Shown here piece after piece: positions 1 through 6,161 of a stretch of DNA of 6,779 nucleotides. Made by a program: the position numbers and the translations under genes. Within the stretch, counting starts at the first letter, position 1; every line of letters starts with the position of its first letter. This DNA is from Lachnospiraceae bacterium (lineage in GTDB: Bacteria; Bacillota; Clostridia; Lachnospirales; Lachnospiraceae): positions 1-6,779 of the forward strand of contig JAFVAA010000758.1 of NCBI GenBank assembly GCA_017476305.1, given 5' to 3'. The notes beneath the pieces are model-generated. The model was not told where the DNA came from, did no database searches, and worked only from the letters and a program-made list of their open reading frames with translations.

Positions 1-2
1 AG

Positions 3-950
3 TATTTTTACAGCTATCTGACACAGGCAGCCTCCTCACCGCTCCTGAACCGTCCGGTCCAGCAGGAGCTGGCTCCGGGTTCGACTTTTAAGATCGTTTC
101 TTCAGTAGCCGGTCTGGAGGAGGGAGTCATCGCGCCGGGTACCGTGATCTACGATAAGGTGAAATTTACCCATATCAATCCTTCTCCGAGATGCTGGAAA
201 AAGGCAGGTCATGGTTCTCTAAGGGTTTCGACGGCGATTGAGGCCTCCTGCAACTACTTTTTCTATACGGTAGGCTTCCGTCTGGGATATGGAAATGAGA
301 AAAAGAATACCGTGAGCGATAAAAAGGGACTTGCCAGATTAAAAAAGTATGCGGATATGTTCGGACTGACGGAAAAATCGGGTGTAGAGCTTTCGGAGAT
401 CAATCCCAAATTTTCCAAAACAGACGTCGTCCGTTCGGCGATTGGACAGGCTACCCATGCGTATACTCCGTCACAGATCGCCAGATATGTGACGACCGTT
501 GCCAATAGCGGGACCTGCTATGATCTTACGCTGTTAAAGAAGGTCGTTGACATCAATGGAAAAACCGTGCTGAAGAATAAAGCAAAGGTTCGGAATAAAG
601 TGTCTATTTCAAGCACGACATGGGATAATATCCATCAGGGAATGTATCTGGTGGCAAACGGACCAAATAGTGCAGAGCGGGGCATGTATAGCAGCCTCGA
701 TGTGAAGGTGGCAGGAAAAACCGGTACGGCGCAGTTAAATGCATATCATGCGAACAATGCGTATTTTATGTCCTATGCACCTTATGAAAATCCGGAAATC
801 TCTGTTACGTGTGTTATACCAAATGGATATTCATCGGCGAATGCTGCACAGATAGCACGAGATGTATATAAATATTACTTTGATAAGGATAAGAAAAAGG
901 TATCCGGAAAAGTGAAGATGCCGGAAGTCAGCACAAATCAGGTAGACTAG
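3..950 (+). CDS. mrdA: Penicillin-binding protein 2 (class B transpeptidase), C-terminal part, 5' end outside window
   Basis: The reading frame is open from the left edge and ends at TAG 948-950, giving 315 visible residues. These form most of a penicillin-binding transpeptidase domain. All three catalytic motifs are present: STFK with the nucleophile serine (codon 81-83) in the context APGSTFKIV, SCN (246-254), and KTGT (717-728) in the context GKTGTAQ. The conserved stretch AIGQATHAYTPSQIARY lies between them. In this family the enzyme cross-links peptidoglycan stem peptides on the outer face of the membrane and works with a SEDS glycosyltransferase; rodA is four genes downstream. The membrane anchor and dimerisation domain must lie upstream of the window. 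A GTG at 144 would give a shorter frame, but it falls after the catalytic serine, so it is not the start. A SpoVD-like paralogue is possible, but the minC and rodA neighbours favour the elongation enzyme. Confidence 0.93.
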   Translation, partial: YFYSYLTQAASSPLLNRPVQQELAPGSTFKIVSSVAGLEEGVIAPGTVIYDKVKFTHINPSPRCWKKAGHGSLRVSTAIEASCNYFFYTVGFRLGYGNEKKNTVSDKKGLARLKKYADMFGLTEKSGVELSEINPKFSKTDVVRSAIGQATHAYTPSQIARYVTTVANSGTCYDLTLLKKVVDINGKTVLKNKAKVRNKVSISSTTWDNIHQGMYLVANGPNSAERGMYSSLDVKVAGKTGTAQLNAYHANNAYFMSYAPYENPEISVTCVIPNGYSSANAAQIARDVYKYYFDKDKKKVSGKVKMPEVSTNQVD

Positions 951-995
951 TACTAGGGCTTATCTTTTGACAGTTTACAGAAATGGAGGAATCAG

Positions 996-1661
996 ATGAA
1001 AAATTCAGTTGTGATGAAGGGAACCAGATCCGGGATCATTCTTGTATTGGATGATAAGACGGGCTATGATGAGTTGAAGTTAGACGTAGCAGAAAAATTC
1101 AGGACTTCCGCTGAATTTTTGGATGCTGCCCAGAAAGCGATCACTTTTCAGGGACGTAGGCTTTCGGAGGAAGAAAAGCTGGAGCTGGTCGATATCATTC
1201 ACAGACATTGTGACTTAAATATTGTCTGCATTATGGAGGAGGATCCTTTGATGGAAAAATCCTTCCGTCAGTCGATGGAACGTACTCTGCTTGCCAAGGA
1301 AGCCAATACCGGGCAGTTTTTTAAAGGGAGCCTTCGCTCCGGACAGGTCCTGGATGTCGAGACCAGTATCATCATCATAGGAGATGTAAAGCCGGGGGCA
1401 AAGGTGGTTTCCAAAGGAAATATTGTCATTTTAGGTGCTTTAAAGGGAAATGCGTACGCCGGATCCGATGGAAATACAAATGCCTTTGTTGTGGCACTGG
1501 ATATGCAGCCGATACAGATAAGGATCGCGGATACGATTGCCAGGTCCCCGGATAAACCGGAGAAGAACCGGATGAAGGAAACGAAGATCGCATTTTGGCT
1601 GGAGGGGAATATTTATATTGAACCTTTGGATAAAGATGTTATGAATGACATCAGGTTATAG
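996..1661 (+). CDS. minC: Septum site-determining protein MinC
   Basis: This encodes a 221-residue FtsZ assembly inhibitor, the usual length for MinC. Residues 1-80 form the N-terminal domain that in this family acts on FtsZ. Residues 81-102 are a charged linker. From about 103 comes the C-terminal beta-helix that dimerises and binds MinD. The C-terminal hallmarks are clear: RSGQ (114-117), the MinD-binding signature, then GDVKPGA (129-135), GNIVILGALKGNAYAG (141-156), and a final strand with YIEPLDKD. The ATG follows a TGGAGGA ribosome site (984-990) by five bases. The gap from the preceding PBP2 gene is 45 bases, and minD and minE follow, as in a standard minCDE set. Confidence 0.96.
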   Translation: MKNSVVMKGTRSGIILVLDDKTGYDELKLDVAEKFRTSAEFLDAAQKAITFQGRRLSEEEKLELVDIIHRHCDLNIVCIMEEDPLMEKSFRQSMERTLLAKEANTGQFFKGSLRSGQVLDVETSIIIIGDVKPGAKVVSKGNIVILGALKGNAYAGSDGNTNAFVVALDMQPIQIRIADTIARSPDKPEKNRMKETKIAFWLEGNIYIEPLDKDVMNDIRL

Positions 1662-1678
1662 ATTTTTTTGGAAATATT

Positions 1679-1687
1679 TGCTATAAT
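1679..1687 (+). promoter_or_regulatory. Candidate extended -10 promoter ahead of minD
   Basis: TGCTATAAT is a perfect extended -10 element (TG, one base, TATAAT at 1682-1687) in the A+T-rich 72-base gap between minC and minD. At 17-base spacing the -35 position reads TAGATT, a weak match, as often seen with extended -10 promoters. A start near 1694 would give a leader of about 40 bases, containing the AGGAGG ribosome site (1718-1723). This could let minDE and rodA be transcribed at levels different from minC. Evidence is sequence pattern only. Confidence 0.5.
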
Positions 1688-1733
1688 AAAAAATTAGAGT
1701 TAATAATATATTCATTTAGGAGGATAAGCTATT

Positions 1734-2522
1734 ATGGGAGAGGTTATTGTAATCACATCTGGTAAGGGTGGCGTAGGAAAGACGACGACGACGGCAAATG
1801 TCGGGACAGGTCTGGCTATGCTGGGAAAAAAGGTTGTTCTGATCGATACGGATATAGGACTTCGTAACCTGGACGTGGTCATGGGGCTTGAAAACCGTAT
1901 CGTATATACTTTGGTGGATGTAGTGGAAAATACCTGCCGAATCAAGCAGGCACTGATCAAAGATAAAAGATACCCGAATCTTTACCTGTTACCATCTGCG
2001 CAGACAAAGGACAAGACTGCTGTTTCCCCGGAGCAGATGAAAAAGCTTGCAGATGAGCTGCGGGATGAATTTGATTACATACTGATGGATTGTCCTGCAG
2101 GAATCGAGCAGGGATTTAAAAATGCGATCGCAGGGGCAGACCGTGCGCTGATCGTGACGACTCCGGAGGTATCTGCAGTTCGTGATGCGGATCGTATCAT
2201 TGGACTTTTGGATGCAAATGATATCAGAGATAATCATCTGATCGTCAACCGTCTGCGTACTGATATGGTCAGAGAGGGAAATATGCTTTCCAGTGATGAT
2301 GTAGTAGATCTTTTGGGCATTGATCTGATCGGTGTGGTTCCGGACGATGAGCAGATCGTCATTGCGACGAATACCGGTGAACCTTTGGTAGGTTCTGACG
2401 CAAAGGCCGGAAAAGCTTATATGAATATTTGTAAACGTGTACTCGGTGAGGAGGTTCCTTTCTTGGATTTAGAGGAGACAAAGAGCTTTTTTGAAAAATT
2501 CAAAGCTATCTTTAAAAAATAG
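1734..2522 (+). CDS. minD: Septum site-determining ATPase MinD
   Basis: This is a 262-residue ParA/MinD-family ATPase that binds the membrane when ATP-bound, recruits MinC, and is released by MinE. The deviant Walker A motif GKGGVGKTT (residues 10-18) has the signature lysine K11 and the phosphate-binding K16. Further motifs are the switch I region DTDIGLRNLD (38-47) and the Walker B strand ending in D119 (YILMDCPAG). The C-terminal SFFEKFKAIFKK (251-262) is an amphipathic helix typical of the MinD membrane-targeting sequence. The ATG lies ten bases after AGGAGG (1718-1723). It sits 72 bases after minC, with its own possible promoter, and 42 bases before minE. All key residues are intact. Confidence 0.97.
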   Translation: MGEVIVITSGKGGVGKTTTTANVGTGLAMLGKKVVLIDTDIGLRNLDVVMGLENRIVYTLVDVVENTCRIKQALIKDKRYPNLYLLPSAQTKDKTAVSPEQMKKLADELRDEFDYILMDCPAGIEQGFKNAIAGADRALIVTTPEVSAVRDADRIIGLLDANDIRDNHLIVNRLRTDMVREGNMLSSDDVVDLLGIDLIGVVPDDEQIVIATNTGEPLVGSDAKAGKAYMNICKRVLGEEVPFLDLEETKSFFEKFKAIFKK

Positions 2523-2564
2523 TGAGAAACGTAATGATAAGTATGAGTCATATGGAGGCAAACT

Positions 2565-2855
2565 ATGGGATTTATATCGAACTTTTTTAAAGGCTCCGAG
2601 AACAGCAGCGATGTTGCCAAAAACAGATTAAGGCTTGCGATTACCTCTGACCGCGCAGTATGTTCTCCGGAAGTCATGGAGCAGCTAAAGATGGAGATCG
2701 TAGCTGTGATTTCGAAGTATCTGAATATTGACAGAGAGGGACTGGATATTAAACTCACAAAAACGGAGCTGGAGGATTCCTCGGAAACAGTAAATGTACT
2801 TTTGGCGAATATTCCGATCAGGGAGGATTCCAGCAATTTTCGAAAAAGAAGCTGA
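2565..2855 (+). CDS. minE: Cell division topological specificity factor MinE
   Basis: This encodes 96 residues, slightly longer than the roughly 88 of the Escherichia coli protein. The N-terminus MGFISNFFKG resembles the membrane-binding segment of MinE. It is followed by a contact-helix region, DVAKNRLRLAITSDR (16-30), that in this family stimulates MinD ATPase. The rest matches the dimeric topological specificity domain: MEIVAVISKYLNID (43-56) and the strand pair around VNVLLANIPI. In rod-shaped bacteria MinE drives MinD off the membrane and creates the oscillation or gradient that keeps the midcell free of MinC. The ATG follows GGAGG (2554-2558) by six bases. MinE in a Gram-positive contrasts with Bacillus, which uses DivIVA and MinJ instead. 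Confidence 0.93.
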   Translation: MGFISNFFKGSENSSDVAKNRLRLAITSDRAVCSPEVMEQLKMEIVAVISKYLNIDREGLDIKLTKTELEDSSETVNVLLANIPIREDSSNFRKRS

Positions 2856-2894
2856 CAGGAAATGAACGATCCGGAAAGGAAAAGTACGGAAAAA

Positions 2895-2914
2895 GGGGAA
2901 ACAGGGGGAAACAG
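2895..2914 (+). repeat. Two tandem copies of a 10-base G-rich unit
   Basis: GGGGAAACAG occurs twice without interruption in the 82-base gap between minE and rodA, within a purine-rich stretch that runs from about 2866 to the rodA start. The unit overlaps no coding frame that I accept. It lies just upstream of the rodA ribosome site TGGAGG (2926-2931). It may be a simple slippage product. Confidence 0.8.
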
Positions 2915-2937
2915 GTAAGGACGCTTGGAGGCATGGA

Positions 2938-4161
2938 ATGAAAAAAAAGATTAAACAATATGATTGGAGAAAATATGACTTTTTTTTGCTGATAGCAGTG
3001 ATCATTTTATGCCTGATTGGTTTATTTGCAGTGCGTTGTGCGGGCGGTGAGAGTCATGGTATGGATTATCTGAGAAATCAGCTGTTTGGAATGGTGGTAG
3101 GAATTGTTATCGTGGCGGTTCTTTCGATTCTCGATTATCATTTTGTGTGTCATTTCGTGATTATATATTATGTGGTCGGAATCCTGCTTACATTAGCGGT
3201 AAAATCGCCAATTGGCACAGATAATAATACGGATACTTACCGATGGGTAAAGATTTTCGGGATTACCTTTCAGCCCTCGGAGCTTATGAAAATCCTGTTT
3301 ATTCTATCTCTTGCCATGTTTTTTACGAAGCTTCGTGCGCGTCTCGACCGGATCAGTACTTTTATCATAGCGATAGCGGTGACTCTGGTTCCGATGTATG
3401 CGATTTTATCACAGCCGGATCTGTCTTCCAGTCTGGTGATATTTTTTATCATGTGTGTGGTCATGATCGTGGCAGGGGTGAGCTACAGGATATTGGCACC
3501 GGTTTTTATTCTGAGCATACCTATATCACTCGTAATGTTTTGGTATATCCAGCAGCCGTATCAGTTGATTTTAAAGTCATATCAGTATAACCGAATCATG
3601 GCATGGCTTCATCCGGATAATGATCCGGGACAGTTGAATTTACAGCAGAATAAAGCGCTTCGTGCAATTTCATCAGGAGGACTTCTCGGGAAATTTATAC
3701 AGGATGGGGGAAAAGCGACCACTTCAAGAGTGTACACGAGTGCAAACATACCGGTGAGGGAAAGCGATTTTATCTGGGCAGTGGTAGGAGAGGAATTCGG
3801 ATTTTTTGGATGTTGTATGATATTGTTACTATTTGCGTTTATTATTTTCCGATGTTTGATGATTGCGAGAAAGGCGCAGGATTATACAGGGAGACTGATT
3901 GCCATTGGGGTGGCATCCATGTTTTCATTTCAGTTATTTGTAAATATATGTGTGGTGACACGTATTTTTCCAAATACCGGGCTTCCACTGCCGTTTATGA
4001 GTCAGGGAATCAGTTCCATGCTTTCGTCGATGATGGGGATCGGCTTTGTCATGAACATTTGTATTCAGCCTGCGAAATCAAGCAAGGGAGGGTTTTCAAT
4101 GCGAAATTCTTCCGGAAGCGGCAGCATTGCACCTGAAATTGATTTTGATCTGGAATTATAG
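2938..4161 (+). CDS. rodA: RodA-type SEDS peptidoglycan glycosyltransferase
   Basis: This is a 407-residue polytopic membrane protein with about ten predicted transmembrane segments, the usual fold of the SEDS family. RodA polymerises lipid II glycan strands during lateral-wall growth, in complex with PBP2, whose gene lies upstream. Family landmarks are YRWVKIFGITFQPSE (101-115), QPDLSSSLV (159-167), and IPVRESDFIWAVVGEEFGF (271-289) holding the likely catalytic aspartate D277 after the large extracellular loop. TGLPLPFMSQGISS (347-360) marks the C-terminal part. The tail after the last helix (about 378-407) is polar and low-complexity. The ATG at 2938 has TGGAGG six bases upstream; an ATG at 2933 is out of frame and stops at once. 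FtsW or SpoVE is the alternative, but the PBP2/min context supports RodA. Confidence 0.9.
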   Translation: MKKKIKQYDWRKYDFFLLIAVIILCLIGLFAVRCAGGESHGMDYLRNQLFGMVVGIVIVAVLSILDYHFVCHFVIIYYVVGILLTLAVKSPIGTDNNTDTYRWVKIFGITFQPSELMKILFILSLAMFFTKLRARLDRISTFIIAIAVTLVPMYAILSQPDLSSSLVIFFIMCVVMIVAGVSYRILAPVFILSIPISLVMFWYIQQPYQLILKSYQYNRIMAWLHPDNDPGQLNLQQNKALRAISSGGLLGKFIQDGGKATTSRVYTSANIPVRESDFIWAVVGEEFGFFGCCMILLLFAFIIFRCLMIARKAQDYTGRLIAIGVASMFSFQLFVNICVVTRIFPNTGLPLPFMSQGISSMLSSMMGIGFVMNICIQPAKSSKGGFSMRNSSGSGSIAPEIDFDLEL

Positions 4162-4222
4162 AAAAGATCTGTTTTTTGTTTGATTTGGAGAAGAGTATTG
4201 GTAAGTTAGGGGGAAAGAAAAA

Positions 4223-4648
4223 ATGAATATTGGACTGATTGCACATGATGCAAAGAAGACACTGATGCAGAATTTTGCGATTGCGTATCGGGGGATTCTG
4301 AGCAAACATGATATCTATGCAACAGGTACGACAGGAAGGTTGATCGAGGAGGTTACGAATCTGACGGTCCATAAGTATCTGGCGGGACATTTGGGGGGAG
4401 AACAGCAGTTGGCTTCCCAGATTGAGCATAATCAGATTGATATGGTGATTTTCCTTCGGGATCCATTGTCACCAAAGGTACATGAGCCGGATGTATATAA
4501 TGCGATTCGTTTGTGTGATACCTATAATATTCCATTTGCAACGAATCTTGCGACTGCAGAGCTTCTCATCAAAGCACTTGACCGGGGATATCTGGAGTGG
4601 CGTGAAATTTTGAAAAAAGAGGAAAATGATGAGAATGAAGCTTTCTGA
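4223..4648 (+). CDS. mgsA: Methylglyoxal synthase
   Basis: This 141-residue cytoplasmic enzyme belongs to the family that converts dihydroxyacetone phosphate to methylglyoxal and phosphate, a bypass of lower glycolysis used under phosphate limitation or sugar overflow. The start MNIGLIAHDAKK, the phosphate loop ATGTTG (33-38), FLRDPL (77-82), HEPDV (87-91) and NIPFATNLATAE (102-113) are all typical. Numbering is offset by 11 from the E. coli enzyme, so H8, K12, D80, H87 and D90 match its H19, K23, D91, H98 and D101. Two positions differ: E60 stands where E. coli has the proposed catalytic base D71, and A54 where it has phosphate-contacting S65. The start follows AGGGGGA (4208-4214) by eight bases. 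The last 23 bases overlap the next gene, and the extra acidic C-terminus (EENDENEAF) lies in and just before that overlap. Confidence 0.94.
   Translation: MNIGLIAHDAKKTLMQNFAIAYRGILSKHDIYATGTTGRLIEEVTNLTVHKYLAGHLGGEQQLASQIEHNQIDMVIFLRDPLSPKVHEPDVYNAIRLCDTYNIPFATNLATAELLIKALDRGYLEWREILKKEENDENEAF
4617..4622 (+). promoter_or_regulatory. Ribosome binding site inside mgsA that bears on the carboxypeptidase start
   Basis: AAGAGG precedes three in-frame ATG codons at 4626, 4629 and 4635, at spacings of 3, 6 and 12 bases. The second has the best spacing, so the true protein may be one residue shorter than annotated. Because the site lies within mgsA, the two genes are probably translationally coupled. 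Confidence 0.5.
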
Positions 4649-5654
4649 TAGGGAGTATAAAAGATTTGACAGACGGTCAAAATGGAGCCCTTTGTTTTTT
4701 CTGTGTGTGTTTTTTGGAGTGCTGTTTGGTCTGACCGGTTGTAGTACAGAAGAGGAGTCCATGCTTTTGGAGTATGAGATCCACTCTCCGGAGATTTTAT
4801 CCGGAAGCAGCATGGAAAGCTATACAGCATCCTATTTGTCAGATGGGATTTGTGTGATTCCCAAAAAGAAACAGACGAAAAAGACAGATCCCGTGATGAC
4901 TGCAAAGGCATCCATGATGATCAATGATACCGATAAAAAAATGCTGTATGCACATAATATCTACCAAAAGATCTATCCTGCAAGCATTACGAAGATCGTA
5001 ACGGCTTATGTAACATTAAAGTATGCAGATCTGGATGATGTGGTTACGGTCAGCTATAATGCTTCCCATATTACAGAGCCGGGGGCGATGAAATGTGGAT
5101 TTATGGAGGGGGATGAAATCGTATTAAGGGATCTTTTATATTCCTTCCTGATTCGTTCCGGAAATGATGCGGGAATCGCGATTGCAGAGCATGTAGCGGG
5201 GGATGTCGAAGCCTTTGCAGAGATGATGAATTCTGAAATGAAACGGTTAGGTGCTGTGCATTCGCACTTTGTCAATCCACATGGACTGCACGATGATGCT
5301 CATTATACTACGGCATATGATCTGTATCTGATCTTTCATCAGCTTTTAAAGAACGAGCTCTTTTTAGATATCATCAACCATGCGGATTATACGGCGAAGT
5401 TCCAAGGAAAGGACGGGAAGAAAAAATCCCTGTATTTTACTTCGACGGACAGATATCTTCTGGGGACGGCTGTGGCACCGGACGGGGTGACGGTAATCGG
5501 CGGGAAAACGGGAACTACTGCTATGGCGGGCTCCTGTCTGATCCTGTATTCGAAAGGACCGGATGACAAACAATATGTTTCCGTAGTGTTACGGGCGGCG
5601 GGAGCGGTCGATCTGTATACACAGATGACACATCTTTTGGCAATGGAAAAGTAA
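4626..5654 (+). CDS. Lipoprotein D-alanyl-D-alanine carboxypeptidase (peptidase S11 family)
   Basis: This 342-residue low-molecular-weight penicillin-binding protein removes the terminal D-alanine from stem pentapeptides. Residues 1-20 are positively charged, 21-37 are hydrophobic, and LTGC (36-39) is a lipobox, so C39 would be lipidated and the enzyme held on the outer membrane face. After a linker of about 50 residues the S11 domain begins near 90. It contains the SxxK motif SITK (S120, K123), SGN (178-180), NPHGL (217-221) and KTG (294-296). The protein ends about 45 residues after KTG, so the C-terminal PBP5-type beta domain and amphipathic anchor of DacA/DacF proteins are absent. The start is uncertain among ATGs at 4626, 4629 and 4635. 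It overlaps mgsA by 23 bases and is the last gene before a terminator. A regulatory or sporulation-linked role cannot be excluded. Confidence 0.92.
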   Translation: MMRMKLSDREYKRFDRRSKWSPLFFLCVFFGVLFGLTGCSTEEESMLLEYEIHSPEILSGSSMESYTASYLSDGICVIPKKKQTKKTDPVMTAKASMMINDTDKKMLYAHNIYQKIYPASITKIVTAYVTLKYADLDDVVTVSYNASHITEPGAMKCGFMEGDEIVLRDLLYSFLIRSGNDAGIAIAEHVAGDVEAFAEMMNSEMKRLGAVHSHFVNPHGLHDDAHYTTAYDLYLIFHQLLKNELFLDIINHADYTAKFQGKDGKKKSLYFTSTDRYLLGTAVAPDGVTVIGGKTGTTAMAGSCLILYSKGPDDKQYVSVVLRAAGAVDLYTQMTHLLAMEK

Positions 5655-5657
5655 AGG

Positions 5658-5691
5658 AAAAGGACAAGCTGACTTTCAGCCTGTCCTTTTT
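5658..5691 (+). terminator. Intrinsic terminator after the cell-wall gene cluster, probably bidirectional
   Basis: AAAAGGACAAGCTG (5658-5671) pairs with CAGCCTGTCCTTTT (5677-5690) across an ACTTT loop, with one A-C mismatch. The plus strand continues as a run of five T (5687-5691). The hairpin begins three bases after the carboxypeptidase stop. Read from the minus strand it is followed by TTTTCC, so it may also stop transcription of the convergent DUF378 gene. Confidence 0.85.
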
Positions 5692-5704
5692 GGTGCGCCA
5701 AAAA
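5687..5704. other. Second short hairpin overlapping the terminator T-run
   Basis: TTTTTGG (5687-5693) and CCAAAAA (5698-5704) form a perfect seven-base stem with loop TGCG. It shares the T-run of the main terminator, so the two structures are mutually exclusive in part. It may serve as part of the terminator for the minus-strand gene. Confidence 0.5.
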
Positions 5705-5734
5705 CCTTTTTTCCCGGCTTTTTAAGGAATGCGT

Positions 5735-5941
5735 TTAGTTTCCGAAATTTTCACGGATTCTGCCGTAGTAGCTGATCGCATAGAGTCCGCCGATTCCGAC
5801 TAAACCATAGATGATCCTGGATAAGGTACTCATGTTTCCGAAAAGCACTCTTACCAGATCGAACTGCAAAAAGCCTATCAGTCCCCAGTTGATCGCACCT
5901 ACAATGATAAGGGTCAGTAAAATATAATCTAATAGCTTCAC
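5735..5941 (-). CDS. Small DUF378 family membrane protein
   Basis: This is a 68-residue protein with two hydrophobic segments (about 4-25 and 42-59) and the family-like core GAINWGLIGFLQFDLV (15-30), resembling DUF378 proteins such as Bacillus YuzA. Their function is unknown; a small inner-membrane protein is all that can be said. Translation starts at GTG (complement of 5939-5941), with GGAGGG (complement of 5948-5953) six bases upstream. It stops at TAA (complement of 5735-5737). The gene is convergent with the carboxypeptidase and divergent from glnS, so it is a separate transcript. A 13-base inverted repeat lies just upstream of its ribosome site. Confidence 0.87.
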   Translation of the reverse strand: MKLLDYILLTLIIVGAINWGLIGFLQFDLVRVLFGNMSTLSRIIYGLVGIGGLYAISYYGRIRENFGN

Positions 5942-5962
5942 AGGTATCCCTCCATTTTATTC

Positions 5963-6006
5963 AGGAACTGTTCATAATTTACACAGGCAGATCATGAACG
6001 GTTCCT
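5963..6006. repeat. Inverted repeat with 13-base arms in the DUF378-glnS intergenic region
   Basis: AGGAACTGTTCAT (5963-5975) pairs with ATGAACGGTTCCT (5994-6006), with one G-T wobble, around an 18-base loop. On the minus strand it would sit in the DUF378 leader, nine bases before the ribosome site. No T-run follows on either strand, so it is not a standard terminator. It may be a leader hairpin or a protein-binding dyad. Confidence 0.75.
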
Positions 6007-6013
6007 TCGATAT

Positions 6014-6047
6014 ATCATTTCTATCAGAGAATGTCTGATAGGATGAT
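6014..6047. repeat. Second intergenic hairpin, 8-base perfect stem extended by 5 more pairs
   Basis: CTATCAGA (6021-6028) and TCTGATAG (6034-6041) pair perfectly around GAATG. ATCAT (6014-6018) and ATGAT (6043-6047) extend the stem across a small TT/G internal loop. No T-run follows on either strand. A TATAAT hexamer lies six bases downstream (6053-6058), but no -35 matches it. Confidence 0.75.
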
Positions 6048-6127
6048 TCAAGTATAATGTTTCCCGTTTCTTTGAAATTATGCAAAAGAGTTCATAAAAA
6101 ATTTTTCTTTCCTATTTGAAGAAAATA

Positions 6128-6136
6128 TGCTATACT
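6128..6136 (+). promoter_or_regulatory. Candidate extended -10 promoter for glnS
   Basis: TGCTATACT is an extended -10 element (TG, one base, TATACT) about 75 bases upstream of the glnS start. It closely resembles the TGCTATAAT found before minD. The -35 position at 17-base spacing (TTTCCT) is a weak match. A second similar motif, TGCTATATA, follows at 6153-6161, so the exact start of the transcript is uncertain. Confidence 0.5.
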
Positions 6137-6148
6137 ATGAAATAGTAT
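6132..6148. repeat. Perfect dyad overlapping the glnS -10 region
   Basis: ATACTAT (6132-6138) and ATAGTAT (6142-6148) are exact inverted copies separated by GAA. The dyad covers most of the presumed -10 hexamer and the expected transcription start, where a repressor would act. It may equally be chance in an A+T-rich segment. Confidence 0.5.
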
Positions 6149-6161
6149 GTTTTGCTATATA

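Noticed and set aside
967..972. TTGACA hexamer before minC as a -35 box
   Set aside because: No -10-like sequence lies 16-18 bases downstream; that position is occupied by the minC ribosome site and start codon.
2866..2920. Possible G-quadruplex upstream of rodA
   Set aside because: Only two runs have three or more G; any quadruplex would be a weak two-layer form.
3243..3590. 115-codon open frame inside rodA on the plus strand
   Set aside because: It is a shifted frame of rodA with no ribosome site and no recognisable protein pattern.
4665..4681. Perfect dyad TTTGAC/GTCAAA and TTGACA hexamer within the carboxypeptidase gene
   Set aside because: It lies in coding sequence for a charged N-terminal segment, no -10 follows at the right spacing, and six-base dyads arise often by chance.
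5387..5701. 104-codon minus-strand open frame opposite the carboxypeptidase
   Set aside because: It is antisense to conserved catalytic sequence including KTG, and crosses the terminator, so it is a shadow frame.
5994..6038. Short frame starting ATG 5994 in the intergenic region
   Set aside because: It is only 14 codons, has no ribosome site, and coincides with the arms of inverted repeats.
6053..6058. TATAAT as a further promoter for glnS
   Set aside because: No acceptable -35 or extended TG is present, and it overlaps the flank of a hairpin; the motif at 6128-6136 fits better.
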